Notes: generated from the letters alone by a model not told the origin. Shown: positions 45,257-55,999, numbered from the stretch's first letter. The stretch: DNA of 64,000 nt from Thermosynechococcus sichuanensis E542 (GCF_003555505.1 NZ_CP032152.1:2279001-2343000); one strand, 5' to 3'. Translations and numbers: made by a program.

Positions 45257-46078
45257 CTAGGCAGATTGCGCCTTCAGAAAAGTGGCAAATTCCTGCAAGG
45301 CTGTCCGCAGGCGATCGCCCGCCACCTCAACAAAATCATTGTGATCGGCACCTTCCACCCAGAGGGAAAATTTTGGCTCACGGGCAATGGCAAAAAGGTG
45401 TTGGCCATGACGAAAGGGCACGATGCTGTCGGCAGTACCGTGGAGAATCAACAGCGGCACCTTGACTTGGGGCAGTTTATCTCGGTTGATAAAGCGATCG
45501 AAGGGAAACAGGGGAAAAGGCACCACCACCCGAAAGATAGAAGTAAACGTACTTTCTAAGACCAACCCCGCAATTGCAACCTGTGTCGCCAGTTCCGTCG
45601 CTACCCCACCGCCAAGGGAACGGCCATAGAGAATCACCCGCTCTGGGGGGACTCGCAGTTCCTCTGTGAGATAGGTATAGGCCGCCAAAGCATCTGCGTA
45701 GGCATGACGCTCACTGGGGCGACCCGAACTTAAGCCATAGCCACGATAGTCGTAGGCAAGGACGGAAAACCCCCACTGCCGCAACGTCTGGAGAAAAGGT
45801 TCCACCATGCCAAGGTCTTCACCGTTACCGTGACTAAACAGCAGCGTAAAGTGAGCGTCTGGGTTGGCGACATACCGCGCCGCAAGGCGATCGCTCTGAC
45901 CCACTGGAATCAGCCTGATCTCCTCAGAAAGGGAATAGGTAGGACGGGGGGGATGGAAAATGAGGGCATCGGCGCCAAAGTAGAGATAGACCGCAACAAT
46001 CAGGTAAATCAGAAGTGCCGATCGCCCCAAGCGCAGCCAACTCCACTCCCCCAGTACCCAATCTTGCAGCCAACTCAT
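45257..46078 (-). CDS. Alpha/beta hydrolase, membrane-anchored (Bem46/ABHD13-like)
   Basis: A 273-residue protein with an N-terminal hydrophobic anchor ([20 protein letters not shown]) and an alpha/beta-hydrolase domain. The nucleophile elbow is YGRSLGGG (serine in G-x-S-x-G), the acid lies in [10 protein letters not shown], and the histidine in [10 protein letters not shown]. The [11 protein letters not shown]-like loop ([14 protein letters not shown]) marks the Bem46/ABHD13-type family. The ATG at 46078 overlaps the ndhD1 stop by four bases, so translation is likely coupled to ndhF1-ndhD1. Substrate unknown. Confidence 0.88.
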   Translation of the reverse strand: MSWLQDWVLGEWSWLRLGRSALLIYLIVAVYLYFGADALIFHPPRPTYSLSEEIRLIPVGQSDRLAARYVANPDAHFTLLFSHGNGEDLGMVEPFLQTLRQWGFSVLAYDYRGYGLSSGRPSERHAYADALAAYTYLTEELRVPPERVILYGRSLGGGVATELATQVAIAGLVLESTFTSIFRVVVPFPLFPFDRFINRDKLPQVKVPLLILHGTADSIVPFRHGQHLFAIAREPKFSLWVEGADHNDFVEVAGDRLRTALQEFATFLKAQSA

Positions 46079-47658
46079 TTAGAGGTAGAATTCAGGCTCG
46101 GTGCCACTAGCATTCCTAAGGGTTGATCCACCTGCTGAGCCAGTGTGGGGACTACTTCCCGCACGCGGGCAATCACCTGTCCTGTGGTGGCATCGTAAAT
46201 TTGCGTCAATAGCTTGGGATAGAGGCCAATACCAATAATCGGCACCAACAGGCAGGCAATGATAAACACCTCACGGGGTTCGGCATCCACAAGGGCTTCA
46301 TGCTCGACCAGTTCCTTATTTTCAGGGCCGTAGAAAATTTCCCGCAGCATCGAGAGCAGATAAATCGGTGTCAGAATCACCCCCACTGCCGCCAAAAAGA
46401 CGACAATCACGCGGAAGGGCAAAGAATAGGCATCACTGGTGGCAAAGCCAATAAAGACCATGAGTTCAGCCACAAAGCCACTCATCCCCGGCAGAGCAAG
46501 GGAGGCCAAGGAGCAGGCCGTAAACATGGCAAAGATCTTCTTCATTTTCTGGCCGACACCGCCCATTTCCTCCAGAATCAGCGTGTGGGTACGGTCATAG
46601 GTGGCTCCCACCAAGAAGAAGAGGCTCGCCCCAATTAAGCCGTGGGAAACCATTTGCAGCACTGCCCCACTCATGCCCAAATTGGTAAACGAAGCAATAC
46701 CAATTAGCACAAAGCCCATGTGGGAAATCGAGGAGTAGGCAATTTTGCGCTTGAGATTACGCTGCGCATAGGAGGTCAGCGCCGCATAGATGATATTAAC
46801 CACCCCCAAAATCACCAAAACGGGGGCAAACTTGGCATGGGCTGCCGGCAGCATATCCACATTCATACGAATCAGGGCGTAGCCGCCCATTTTCAAGAGA
46901 ATCCCCGCCAGCAGCATGTGTACTGGGGCTGTTGCTTCACCGTGGGCATCGGGCAGCCACGTGTGCAGGGGGACAATCGGCAGCTTGACGCCATAGGCCA
47001 CCAAAAAGCCCGCATAAACCAGCAGTTGAAAACCAATGGCATAGTCCTTGGCCGCCAAGGTCTGCATATCAAAGCTAATTGTGTCGCCATAGAAGGCCAT
47101 GGCCAAGCCCGCCACCAAAATAAAGAGGGAGCTACCCGCCGTGTAGAGAATGAACTTTGTGGCCGCGTATTGACGCTTGTGGCCACCCCAAATTGCCAAA
47201 AGCAGGTACACCGGAATCAGTTCCAGTTCCCACGCCAAGAAAAAGACCAGCATATCCTGCACGGCAAAAACGGCAATCTGACCACCGTACATTGCCAGCA
47301 TTAGGAAATAAAACAACCGTGGCTTCAGGGTCACTGGCCAAGCCGCCAAAATTGCCAAGGTGGTAATAAAGCCGGTGAGTAAAATCAGCGGCATTGCGAG
47401 GCCATCTGCCCCCACTGACCAGCGCAGACCAATTTCGGGAATCCAGTCATAGCTTTCCCACAGTTGCATGCCGGGGGTATTCAGGTCATAAAAATTTGTG
47501 AAGGCATAGACCATCAAGGCAAAGTCAATCAAGCCCACCGTCAGAGCATACCAGCGGATTGGGCGCCCTTTACCCGTGGGATCAGGGATGAAGGGAATCG
47601 CCAAGGCGGCCACAATCGGGAACAGGATAATTGTTGTCAGCCAAGGAAACGTACTCAT
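46075..47658 (-). CDS. ndhD1: NDH-1 subunit 4, NdhD1
   Basis: A 527-residue membrane subunit of the respiratory/cyclic NDH-1L complex, an antiporter-like proton channel of about 14 helices. The ATG at 47658 ([22 protein letters not shown]) is chosen because an upstream frame of 33 residues is unrelated to the family. Conserved lysine/histidine segments [43 protein letters not shown] fit D1. The gene lies 49 bases after ndhF1 and its stop overlaps the hydrolase ATG. It follows the canonical ndhF1-ndhD1 arrangement. Confidence 0.95.
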   Translation of the reverse strand: MSTFPWLTTIILFPIVAALAIPFIPDPTGKGRPIRWYALTVGLIDFALMVYAFTNFYDLNTPGMQLWESYDWIPEIGLRWSVGADGLAMPLILLTGFITTLAILAAWPVTLKPRLFYFLMLAMYGGQIAVFAVQDMLVFFLAWELELIPVYLLLAIWGGHKRQYAATKFILYTAGSSLFILVAGLAMAFYGDTISFDMQTLAAKDYAIGFQLLVYAGFLVAYGVKLPIVPLHTWLPDAHGEATAPVHMLLAGILLKMGGYALIRMNVDMLPAAHAKFAPVLVILGVVNIIYAALTSYAQRNLKRKIAYSSISHMGFVLIGIASFTNLGMSGAVLQMVSHGLIGASLFFLVGATYDRTHTLILEEMGGVGQKMKKIFAMFTACSLASLALPGMSGFVAELMVFIGFATSDAYSLPFRVIVVFLAAVGVILTPIYLLSMLREIFYGPENKELVEHEALVDAEPREVFIIACLLVPIIGIGLYPKLLTQIYDATTGQVIARVREVVPTLAQQVDQPLGMLVAPSLNSTSK

Positions 47659-47707
47659 GGCAATCGTGTTTACTCCTCCAGCAGTTGGGAAAGAACCATG
47701 ACCGGGG

Positions 47708-49687
47708 TTAGGCTTGCACCGAGAAGATGACAAATCCCAACACCGCCAGCAGCACAATCAGGGCGTAGAATTGGGCACGGCCATTCTGGAAGTATTTCAG
47801 CCCTTCACCCGTGACCATCGTGACAAAGCCCGTAAGGTTGACCACACCATCCACCACGTTGTAGTCCACTTCCAAGACCTGACGCGCCAAGCGACGACAG
47901 CCTTTGATGAAGACGGCTTCATAGAGTTCATCGAAGTACCACTTATGCAGTGAGAACTGGTACAGCGGTTGAATGGCTTTGGCGATCGCCTGCGGACTAG
48001 GAGTGCCCTTGAGATACATCAGGGAGGCCACAGTGATGCCCATCAGGCCAATGCCCACAGAGCTACCGCCAAGGATGAGAAACTCCGTCAAATCCACCGC
48101 GTGCTCCGCCACCATCTCCTCACTAGGAGCATGGATAAAGCCCTCAAAGAGATTGTTGAAGGGGGTGCCGACAAAGCCAATCAACGTCGAGGGAATCGCT
48201 AGCACCACCAAGGGCAGGGTCATTGTCCAAGGAGATTCATGGGGTTCAGCAGCATGGTGATCGTGGTGGGCATCGTGATCAGGGTGCTCCTGTAACTCTG
48301 GGGGCACATTGCGGAACTTGCCCTCAAAGGTCATGAAGTACATACGGAACATGTAAAAGGCGGTTAAGCCAGCCGTCAGCCACGTCAGCAGCCACATAGC
48401 TGGGTTGGCGTGAAAGACCGCACCTAAAATTTCATCCTTTGACCAAAAGCCCGCAAAGGGAGGCACGCCGGAAATGGCTAAGCACCCCACTAGAAACGTT
48501 GCCCCCGTAATGGGCATATACTTGCGCAGACCGCCCATGTAGCGCATATCTTGAGCCAAGTCGGGGTTATGGCCAACCACCCCTTCCATACCGTGAATCA
48601 CTGACCCCGATCCCAGAAAAAGCATTGCTTTGAAGTAAGCATGGGTCATTAGGTGAAAAAGACCGGCACTGTAGGCACCTACCCCCATTCCCATAACCAT
48701 ATAGCCCAGTTGAGAAATGGTTGAATAGGCCAAGCTCTTTTTGATGTCGTTTTGGGTGATGGCAATGGTTGCCCCCATAAACGCCGTAAAGGCTCCTGTC
48801 CAGGCAATAATCGTCATGACTGGGGGCAATTGCTCAAACACAGGGAACATCCGCGCAATCAGGAAAACCCCAGCAGCCACCATCGTTGCCGCGTGAATGA
48901 GAGCAGAAATGGGGGTGGGACCTTCCATGGCATCGGGCAGCCACACATGCAGGGGAAACTGGGCAGATTTGGCCACAGGACCGAGAAAAACCAAGATGGC
49001 AAGAATCGCAGCCAGACTGGGGGAAAGTAGCCCGCTATTCACCAGCTCCGTCAGGCGATCGCCCATGCCGCCAAAGTCAAAGGTACCCGTCGCCCAAAAT
49101 AGCCCCACCATGCCCAACAAAAGGCCAAAATCCCCGACACGGTTGGTGACAAATGCCTTCTGTGCTGCTTCCGCCGCGCTTTTGCGGTCATACCAGAAGC
49201 CAATCAGCAGGTAGGAGCACATCCCCACCAGTTCCCAAAAGATATAGACTTGCACCAAGTTGGGACTGACGACCAACCCCAGCATCGAGGAGCCAAATAG
49301 GCTCAGATAGGCAAAAAAGCGAACATAGCCCGCATCATGAGCCATATAGCCATCGCTGTAGAGCATGACTAAAAAGGCCACTGTTGTGACGATGACCAAC
49401 ATCAATGCCGCTAAGGGGTCAATCACGTATCCCATGGCAATGTGGAGATTGCCCGCTGCTGCCCATTCAATCATTTGCGTGTAGGGAGCGTGGCCTTGGA
49501 CTTGGCTCCAGAACAGGCTCAGAGAATGCACCATGGCGATCGCCATCAACACCATGATGAAAATGGCACTGGGTCGCCGCAGTTTCGAGGTGGTTTCTGA
49601 GAAGGCAATCAAGCCAAAGCCAACAATCAGCGCGCCCAACAGGGGTAAAACGGGAATCAGCCAAGCGTATTGATACAGGGGTTCCAT
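47708..49687 (-). CDS. ndhF1: NDH-1 subunit 5, NdhF1
   Basis: A membrane subunit of 659 residues from the ATG at 49687 (662 from an upstream GTG at 49696). It is the antiporter-like subunit at the distal end of the membrane arm, with the family mark [40 protein letters not shown] and the helix [33 protein letters not shown] histidine-rich soluble loop ([16 protein letters not shown]) is in the second half. It heads the ndhF1-ndhD1-hydrolase run. The SYLF gene diverges 236 bases away. Confidence 0.95.
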   Translation of the reverse strand: MEPLYQYAWLIPVLPLLGALIVGFGLIAFSETTSKLRRPSAIFIMVLMAIAMVHSLSLFWSQVQGHAPYTQMIEWAAAGNLHIAMGYVIDPLAALMLVIVTTVAFLVMLYSDGYMAHDAGYVRFFAYLSLFGSSMLGLVVSPNLVQVYIFWELVGMCSYLLIGFWYDRKSAAEAAQKAFVTNRVGDFGLLLGMVGLFWATGTFDFGGMGDRLTELVNSGLLSPSLAAILAILVFLGPVAKSAQFPLHVWLPDAMEGPTPISALIHAATMVAAGVFLIARMFPVFEQLPPVMTIIAWTGAFTAFMGATIAITQNDIKKSLAYSTISQLGYMVMGMGVGAYSAGLFHLMTHAYFKAMLFLGSGSVIHGMEGVVGHNPDLAQDMRYMGGLRKYMPITGATFLVGCLAISGVPPFAGFWSKDEILGAVFHANPAMWLLTWLTAGLTAFYMFRMYFMTFEGKFRNVPPELQEHPDHDAHHDHHAAEPHESPWTMTLPLVVLAIPSTLIGFVGTPFNNLFEGFIHAPSEEMVAEHAVDLTEFLILGGSSVGIGLMGITVASLMYLKGTPSPQAIAKAIQPLYQFSLHKWYFDELYEAVFIKGCRRLARQVLEVDYNVVDGVVNLTGFVTMVTGEGLKYFQNGRAQFYALIVLLAVLGFVIFSVQA

Positions 49688-49938
49688 GCGTGCCACCTAA
49701 CTTTCCATGAGAGCTGCCTGCCTAGAAAACCCAATAGGTATGAATCGCTAGTGTAGGCAAAACCCTCTACATTCTGCCATATCCCTTTTAGCAAGCGACG
49801 AGGGCTACCAGTTACAGAAAATTAAAAAACGGATTTTCTTTAGCTTTGCCGCTCCTCAGAAGTCATGATGGGTGATGGAACAAGCCAGAAAGGTTCGCCC
49901 GTCAACGATATATTGATGCATCGATGAGGGAGATCGCG

Positions 49939-50658
49939 ATGGAATTGGGTTTTGTGATGGGACGCTTATACCAAGTGGGGTCTGTCATGGGTGGGGCGAT
50001 CGCCTTGGTTTTCATCCCCTATGCCACCCTTGCCCAAAATACCCCTGATTCTCGCATGGTGCAGCGGGTCGAAAATGCCACATTTGTCCTTGGCGAGTTT
50101 ACCTTTAACAGCAACAATCGCATTCCACCGAAGATTATCCAGCGTGCCCAAGGCATTGCCATTATTCCCAACGTGGTTCAAGCCGGCTTTATTTTTGGTG
50201 GCCGCCGCGGTGCTGGCATTCTCCTTGTGCGCAATGAAAATAATGAATGGAGTAAGCCCGCCTTTATCACCATGACCGGCGGGAGCTTTGGCCTGCAAAT
50301 TGGTGCCCAATCCACGGATGTGGTGCTGGCTTTCATGGACAAATCCGTAGTCATGCGCAGCTTGGCGCAGTCGTTTCGCCTAGGGGGTAATGTCTCCGTT
50401 GCCGCAGGCCCTGTAGGTGGCGAAGTTGTGAGTCCCACCGACCCTAGTCCCCAAGTCTTTTCCTACACGCGCAGTGCCGGTCTGTTTGCTGGCGTTGCCC
50501 TCGAGGGTGCCAACATTAGTTTTGACCGTAGTGCCAGCACCCGTTTCTATGGCCGCCGCAATTTGACCCCCACGCAAATTTTCGAGAACTCGCCCCCCCT
50601 CCCTTCCCCTCCCGTCCTCAATGGTCTCTACAATGCCCTTGCCCGTGCGGCGCGCTAG
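49939..50658 (+). CDS. SYLF-domain (Ysc84/DUF500) lipid-binding protein, secreted
   Basis: A protein of 239 residues from the ATG at 49939 (244 from an upstream ATG at 49924). A signal peptide (GGAIALVFIPYATLAQN, cleavage after TLA) leads to a SYLF domain with NRIPPKIIQRAQGIAIIPNVVQAGFIFGGRRGAG, then FITMTGGSFGLQIGAQSTDVVL. In eukaryotes this domain binds phosphoinositides; in bacteria the role is unknown. A proline-rich tail ends the protein. Being exported, it may bind thylakoid-lumen or outer-membrane lipids. Confidence 0.87.
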   Translation: MELGFVMGRLYQVGSVMGGAIALVFIPYATLAQNTPDSRMVQRVENATFVLGEFTFNSNNRIPPKIIQRAQGIAIIPNVVQAGFIFGGRRGAGILLVRNENNEWSKPAFITMTGGSFGLQIGAQSTDVVLAFMDKSVVMRSLAQSFRLGGNVSVAAGPVGGEVVSPTDPSPQVFSYTRSAGLFAGVALEGANISFDRSASTRFYGRRNLTPTQIFENSPPLPSPPVLNGLYNALARAAR

Positions 50659-50719
50659 TTCCTCATCAAGACAGTGATAAGATAGCAGTCAATAGTCCGC
50701 ACTGTATAGAAGGAACACT

Positions 50720-51067
50720 ATGGCACAGGGACAGGGTTTTGGCTTCGGTCTTGGCAAAATGAAGGAGTTGGCCGCAGCCATCCAAAAAGCGCAGCAAGTT
50801 CAAGAAGGCGCCAAGAAGCTGCAAGAAGACCTCGAAAAAATGGACATTGAGGGTCAAGCAGCGGGGGGTGCCGTCAAGGTGATTATGAGTGGTACCCAAG
50901 AACCCCGCCGCGTCGAAATCAGCCCAGATCTTCTCAGTGAGGGGGCAGAAGTGCTCTCTGACTTGGTGACCGCCGCCATGCGCGATGCCTACCAAAAATC
51001 CACCGCCACCATGCGGGAGCGGATGGAAGAGTTGACAAGTGGCTTGAACGTGCCGGGTCTCGGTTAA
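50720..51067 (+). CDS. Nucleoid-associated protein EbfC/YbaB
   Basis: A 115-residue DNA-binding protein. The N-terminal [23 protein letters not shown] and a central [22 protein letters not shown], then [23 protein letters not shown], match YbaB/EbfC. The family forms homodimers that bend or coat DNA and may regulate genes. SD GGAACA precedes the ATG at 50720. It is 18 bases before the response-regulator gene, suggesting co-transcription. Confidence 0.92.
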   Translation: MAQGQGFGFGLGKMKELAAAIQKAQQVQEGAKKLQEDLEKMDIEGQAAGGAVKVIMSGTQEPRRVEISPDLLSEGAEVLSDLVTAAMRDAYQKSTATMRERMEELTSGLNVPGLG

Positions 51068-51085
51068 TGCACTTCCCCGCCCACC

Positions 51086-51715
51086 ATGGCACCCAAGCTG
51101 CGGCTCCTGATTGTTGAAGATGATCCAATGATGCAACTGGGGCTAGGACAAGCCCTAGGGGAGCAATTTGCTGTGGTGGGTTATGCTGAAGACGGGTATG
51201 GTGCCATTGACTTGACACGGCAATTGCAGCCGCAAGTGATCATTATGGACATTGGCCTCCCAAGGCTAGATGGAATTGCCGCCACCCAACGGCTTAAGCA
51301 GGAGTTTCCCGACATTCATGTGGTGATGCTCACCTCCCACCAATCAGCCCTTGAGGCCATTGCTGCCCTGTCTAGTGGTGCCGATGCCTACTGTATCAAG
51401 GGAGAAACCGTTGAGCGATTACTGATGGCGATCGCCGCTGCCCAAGAGGGAGCCACCTACCTCGATCCCCAGATTGCCCGCCATGTGATCCAGCACCTGC
51501 ATCCGCCCCAACCGACCATGGACTACCACCTTTCGCAGCGGGAACTGGATGTCCTGAAGCTGATGGTGGAAGGTTACAGTAACCCTGAAATTGCCAGTAA
51601 GTTGTTTTTAAGCCCAAACACCATCAAGACCCATGTGCGCGGTATTTTGAACAAGTTGGCGGTAGATGACCGCGTGCAGGCGGCAGTTGTTGCACTTCGT
51701 AACGGTTTAGTCTAA
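51086..51715 (+). CDS. NarL/FixJ-type response regulator
   Basis: A 209-residue regulator with an N-terminal receiver domain and a C-terminal LuxR-type helix-turn-helix. The phosphoacceptor is Asp55 in IIMDIGLPRLDG; acidic pocket residues EDDP (11-14), Thr83 in MLTSH and Lys105 in YCIKGE are all present, so it should be phosphorylated. The HTH (LSQRELDVLKLMVEGYSNPEIASKLFLSPNTIKTHV) spans about 148-182. No histidine kinase is nearby. It lies between ebfC and the FHA-ABC gene, which it could regulate; this is inference. Confidence 0.94.
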   Translation: MAPKLRLLIVEDDPMMQLGLGQALGEQFAVVGYAEDGYGAIDLTRQLQPQVIIMDIGLPRLDGIAATQRLKQEFPDIHVVMLTSHQSALEAIAALSSGADAYCIKGETVERLLMAIAAAQEGATYLDPQIARHVIQHLHPPQPTMDYHLSQRELDVLKLMVEGYSNPEIASKLFLSPNTIKTHVRGILNKLAVDDRVQAAVVALRNGLV

Positions 51716-51784
51716 TCCTTCCACAGGACTCAAGGGCACTTGTTATCGTGAAGGGGAACCGTCGGTGTGTAGAACCTGTATCCC

Positions 51785-54412
51785 ATGGCATCCCATAGTA
51801 ATGAGGCAACGGTTTTAGCCTCCGATCAAGACTCATCTCCCTTTCTGCAAATTAGTACGCCCGCTTCCGTCGAGGAGTTTCCACTTTTGCAAGCGATGGT
51901 ACGGGTAGGGCGATCGCCCCACAACGAGATTGTGATCTCCTATCCGACCATTTCGCGGCATCACTTTGAAATTGTTAAGACGGATACAGGCTATCACATC
52001 CGTGACTTGGACAGTAAGCTCGGTCTGGTTTATGGCGATCGCCCCATCAAAGAAAAAGACCTTAAGGACGGGGATACCTTCTACATTGGTGCCAACGTTA
52101 AGATTACCTTCCGTGAAGGCCAAGCTCAGTTTCTGCAAAAAGCAATTAGCTTTCAGGGCAAGACCGTTCTGCGCATTGGCCGGGGTGACGACAATGACAT
52201 TCAAATCGATCACCCCCAAATCTCGCGCCACCATGCCAAGATTGAACGTCAAGGCACCTCCATTGTTATTACAGACCTCAACTCCTCCAATGGTGTCTTT
52301 TGCAACGGCAAGCGGCTCACCAAACCCCATGCCCTACGAATTGGCGACAAAATTCGCATCGGCCCTTATCTACTGCAAATCAATGTTGATGAAACAATCA
52401 CCGTTGACAATGAAACGGGCAGTATCCGCCTTGATGCTTTTGGCCTAGAGAAAGTTGTCAAAGGAAATAAAAAACTGCTCCACGATGTCTCTCTATCCAT
52501 TTTGCCCCGTGAATTTGTGGTCATTGCCGGCGTCAGTGGGTGTGGTAAATCCACCCTATTGCGGGCGCTGACGGGATTTAACCCCGCCTCCAGTGGCACC
52601 GTCTTGGTGAATGGCAACGATCTGTACCACAACTTTGATGCCTACCGCTCGCAGTTTGCCTATGTACCTCAGGAAGATATCGTCCACAAGGAACTTACCG
52701 TTGAGGAAGCCCTCGACTTTGCCGCCCAATTGCGTATGCCTGCTGACATCACACCCACTGAACGCCACAGCCGCGTGGAAGAGGTGATGCAGATTTTGGG
52801 TTTGAGCCAACGGCGGGATGTGCCAATCAAAAATCTCAGTGGCGGTCAACTGAAGCGGGTCTCCATTGGTGTTGAGTTAATTACCAAACCCAGTTTGTTC
52901 TTTCTCGATGAGGCCACTTCGGGTCTGGATCCGGGTACCGAGGCAGATGTCATGACCCTATTGCGGCGCTTGGCCAATGGGGGTTGTACTGTGGTGCTGA
53001 TCACCCATGTCACAGAAAATATCAAGCTATGTAATTTGGTCTTGTTTCTCGCCGCTGGCGGTCGCATTGCCTATTTTGGCCCACCCCATGAAGCCCCTGA
53101 ATACTTTGGTGTCAAGTCCTTTAATGACATTTATCCCTTGGTTGAGCGCGAACGTAGCCCCGAGGAGTGGCAGCAGTTATATTTGCAGTCAAAGCAGTAC
53201 AAAACCTATGTTCTCGATCGCCAGAAGTCAGTGGTTTGCCACTTGGATCATGGACGCACCCCAGATGCCCAAGGTAAACGTGCCAGTAAAATCCCCCAGT
53301 ACCACCCCGTCTCAGGCTTACGACAGTACCTGATCTTGCTACAACGGGAAGCGGCGGTTTTGCTGCGCGATCGCGTCAGTTTAATTTTGAATTTCTCGAT
53401 CCCTTTCTTTATTGGTTTACTGGACTTAATTGTTTGGGATCGTCATCTGTTTGATATTCGCAAGGGGGATGCCGCCTCAGCGATTACGATGCTCTTTGCC
53501 ACAGCCTTGGTGGCGGTGATGGTAGGTAATTTAACTACGATGCGCGAAATCGCCAAGGAACGAGAGATTTACCGCCGCGAACACCTCGTGGGGCTGAAAA
53601 TTGGTGCTTATGTCTTTTCCAAGACAACGGTGGCGCTATTGCTGGCACTTTATCAGGCCTCGGCCTTTCTCCTATTCAAAAACATTGCCATTGATTTTCC
53701 CGGCGATAGCCTCACCCAATTGCAGTTGTGGCTGACAATGTTCTTGGCCTCCTTCAGTGGCATGATGATGGGGCTATTGGTGTCGGCACTGTCACCCAAT
53801 ACCGCGATCGCCCCCCTGCTATTGATTCTCTTTCTCATTCCCCAAGTAACCTTTGGCGGCGGGATTATTGCCCCCTCCCAGATGAATCCCATTGGCCAAG
53901 TCATGAACGTCTTTACCCTAACCAAGTGGCCCTTTGAAGCCTTTGTCACGATTACAAAAGTGGGCAAGGATGTGGCCTTGGATCCCTGCTGGACGAAACC
54001 CAATGAAACCCATCCCCCCGAAAGTTGTCGCTGCACGGGTGCTCAACTCTTTAAGACCTGCTACTTTCCGGGGGTTCGTAGCTACTACACCCCAGCCCTT
54101 GATGAGGCAGAACCGCAAAAGCCCACGGAACCAGCAACGCCAACCACCCCAGCGGCCTTTGCCACCTTCCAAGAGGAGATGGCCAACTACAAGGATGATT
54201 TGGAGATTTGGCAGGATCAGTATTCCAATTGGATGCTGAAGCGGGAAAAAGCCATTGGCCAAGCGGAGGGGATCATTGACCGCCTCTACGGCATTTATGG
54301 TGAAATCTTTGACGTGAATGTGGCGGGGCACTGGCTGATCATTAGCTTGTTTATTGTCCTCATGTTTGCCATGATTGTCGGCATTCAGATCTATTTTGAT
54401 ACCCTCCACTAG
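51785..54412 (+). CDS. Double-FHA-domain ABC transporter (ABCG/White type half-size fusion)
   Basis: An 875-residue multi-domain protein. Two FHA domains lead: the first has VGRSPHNE and SRHH at residues about 41-60 but lacks the NG loop; the second has IGRGDDNDI, SRHH and NSSNGVF (about 131-172), complete. An ABC ATPase follows with Walker A GVSGCGKST at 249-257, signature NLSGGQLKR, and Walker B LFFLDEATSGLD. An ABC2-type membrane domain with about six helices comes last, and a charged proline-rich, coiled insert lies near the end before the final helix. FHA domains bind phosphothreonine, so a Ser/Thr kinase may govern it. The transported substrate is unknown. The WD40 gene follows after 11 bases. 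Confidence 0.93.
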   Translation: MASHSNEATVLASDQDSSPFLQISTPASVEEFPLLQAMVRVGRSPHNEIVISYPTISRHHFEIVKTDTGYHIRDLDSKLGLVYGDRPIKEKDLKDGDTFYIGANVKITFREGQAQFLQKAISFQGKTVLRIGRGDDNDIQIDHPQISRHHAKIERQGTSIVITDLNSSNGVFCNGKRLTKPHALRIGDKIRIGPYLLQINVDETITVDNETGSIRLDAFGLEKVVKGNKKLLHDVSLSILPREFVVIAGVSGCGKSTLLRALTGFNPASSGTVLVNGNDLYHNFDAYRSQFAYVPQEDIVHKELTVEEALDFAAQLRMPADITPTERHSRVEEVMQILGLSQRRDVPIKNLSGGQLKRVSIGVELITKPSLFFLDEATSGLDPGTEADVMTLLRRLANGGCTVVLITHVTENIKLCNLVLFLAAGGRIAYFGPPHEAPEYFGVKSFNDIYPLVERERSPEEWQQLYLQSKQYKTYVLDRQKSVVCHLDHGRTPDAQGKRASKIPQYHPVSGLRQYLILLQREAAVLLRDRVSLILNFSIPFFIGLLDLIVWDRHLFDIRKGDAASAITMLFATALVAVMVGNLTTMREIAKEREIYRREHLVGLKIGAYVFSKTTVALLLALYQASAFLLFKNIAIDFPGDSLTQLQLWLTMFLASFSGMMMGLLVSALSPNTAIAPLLLILFLIPQVTFGGGIIAPSQMNPIGQVMNVFTLTKWPFEAFVTITKVGKDVALDPCWTKPNETHPPESCRCTGAQLFKTCYFPGVRSYYTPALDEAEPQKPTEPATPTTPAAFATFQEEMANYKDDLEIWQDQYSNWMLKREKAIGQAEGIIDRLYGIYGEIFDVNVAGHWLIISLFIVLMFAMIVGIQIYFDTLH

Positions 54413-54423
54413 GGACGTGACTG

Positions 54424-55431
54424 GTGAATTCCCTCATCCCGCTAGCACAAACCCAACTTCAAGAGTACGTCACTGCCTTGGCGTGGGGCGATCGCCATCT
54501 GTTGGCTGCTTCAGCCGCAGGCGAGGTCTATCACATTAATCCAGAGGTGGGTGAGCAGCTCATCCTGCAAACGGCGACCGATCAAAGCTTAACGATCCTC
54601 GCAGTGGCGAGCGATCGCCAGTGGTGGGCAGCGGCTGGAGAGCAGGGACGGGTGCTGATTGGTTCCTTAGCTCACCCTGAAAATCTGCAGGTGCTCCACT
54701 ACGGTTCCCACTGGATTGATCAACTGGCTTGGCATCCCACATTGCCTTGGGTTGCTTTTAGTCTTGGTCACTACGTCCAGATTTGGGATGCAGCTCAAGC
54801 CGATGTTATTGCCACCCTTGATTTTGCGGCCTCGTCAGTTCTCGCTTTGGCTTGGCAACCCACCGGTGACGCTTTGGCCGTTGCCGGTTATGGCGGTGTA
54901 CGGGTGTGGTCGGCTAAAGATTGGGATGCCGATCCCCAAGAATTAGGATTTATGTCTGCGGCAGTGGGCGTAGCTTGGTCCGCCACAGGGGAATATTTCG
55001 CGGCCAGCAACATGGATCACACCCTTTTTGTCTGGCGTTGGGGCGATCAGTATCCGTGGCAGATGCAGGGCTTTCCCGGTAAAGTTCGGAATCTTCACTG
55101 GTTAGAAACCGCCAACCAAGCCCCCCAACTCCTCAGCAGTTCCCAAGAGGGGATTATCCTCTGGCACCTCAGTGAGGACGAAAGCGGCTGGCAACCCCAA
55201 GTGCTTGATCTGCACCGTGGCACTGTGCGTGCGCTCTCTATTCATCCTCGCGGTCAAGGATTTGTATCCAGTGGCGATGAGGGATGGCTCTGTTATTGGC
55301 AGCAGACCCAGCCGCAGCAATTACTTCAAGGCGCCCAAGAATACTTCACAACCCTTGCTTGGCACCCCAAGGGAGCCTATTTGGCCGCCGGGGGCACCCA
55401 AGGGGAACTCTGGGTTTGGCAAACCAGTTAA
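54424..55431 (+). CDS. WD40-repeat protein
   Basis: A 335-residue beta-propeller. About seven repeats of 40 residues run through the whole chain, with WD/WG/WH-like ends such as AAGEVYHI, VQIWDAAQA, VRVWSAKDWD, LFVWRWGD, IILWHLSEDESG, WLCYWQQ and LWVWQTS. No other domain is present. Such proteins scaffold complexes, often with Ser/Thr kinases. The start is a GTG at 54424, 11 bases after the FHA-ABC stop, so it is probably co-expressed with it. Its target is unknown. Confidence 0.9.
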   Translation: MNSLIPLAQTQLQEYVTALAWGDRHLLAASAAGEVYHINPEVGEQLILQTATDQSLTILAVASDRQWWAAAGEQGRVLIGSLAHPENLQVLHYGSHWIDQLAWHPTLPWVAFSLGHYVQIWDAAQADVIATLDFAASSVLALAWQPTGDALAVAGYGGVRVWSAKDWDADPQELGFMSAAVGVAWSATGEYFAASNMDHTLFVWRWGDQYPWQMQGFPGKVRNLHWLETANQAPQLLSSSQEGIILWHLSEDESGWQPQVLDLHRGTVRALSIHPRGQGFVSSGDEGWLCYWQQTQPQQLLQGAQEYFTTLAWHPKGAYLAAGGTQGELWVWQTS

Positions 55432-55480
55432 AGAGTATGTGCATGGTAGGATGTTGCTGCGGGTTTAAGCTAGAGTGCCG

Positions 55481-55999
55481 ATGAAACTCATTGATCGCTA
55501 TGGTCGTCTTTTTGGCAAGCTGAGTCTTTTAGACCTTGGGGCAGGGGTTGTTCTGCTGTGCGTCTTGGCGGGATTATTTCTCCTACCGGGGCGATCGGGC
55601 ACCTCGTTGGCACAAATGACCGCTGCCCAACCCATTGAAGTGGATATTTTGGTTCTTGGTTTGAGTACCCCTAGTCCCCAAGACCTCATTCCCAAGGGCA
55701 GTACTGCCAACTTTATTATTCGCAACCAGCCCTATGGCCAAGTGACTGTAAAAAATGTCCAAGTACTGCCACGCACGGTTACTGTTTCCCAGCCCGATGG
55801 GTCGGTTAAAGCCCTGCCAGATCCCCGCCCAGAGATGGCCTTTAGCAGTAACTTACTCCTAACCCTCGAAGGCCGAGGTCAAGTCACTAATAATGGGCCT
55901 GTGTTGGGGAATACTGGCATCAAAGTAGGGACGCCCGTAGAATTAGAGGGCAAAGAGTATAATTTTCGCGCCTCAGTGATTGCCGTTAGGCCGTTGTAG
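55481..55999 (+). CDS. DUF4330 domain membrane protein
   Basis: A protein of 172 residues from the ATG at 55481 (174 from an upstream GTG at 55475). It has one N-terminal membrane helix ([22 protein letters not shown]) and a soluble beta-rich domain. The start [22 protein letters not shown] and the ending [21 protein letters not shown] are the DUF4330 signatures in cyanobacteria. Function unknown. It is 49 bases after the WD40 gene. The 3' end overlaps the convergent RidA gene by 14 bases. Confidence 0.82.
   Translation: MKLIDRYGRLFGKLSLLDLGAGVVLLCVLAGLFLLPGRSGTSLAQMTAAQPIEVDILVLGLSTPSPQDLIPKGSTANFIIRNQPYGQVTVKNVQVLPRTVTVSQPDGSVKALPDPRPEMAFSSNLLLTLEGRGQVTNNGPVLGNTGIKVGTPVELEGKEYNFRASVIAVRPL

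Noticed and set aside
47659-47757. 33-residue extension of NdhD1
   Set aside because: Cysteine-rich and unlike the family; it also overlaps the end of ndhF1. The ATG at 47658 gives the standard NdhD1 start.
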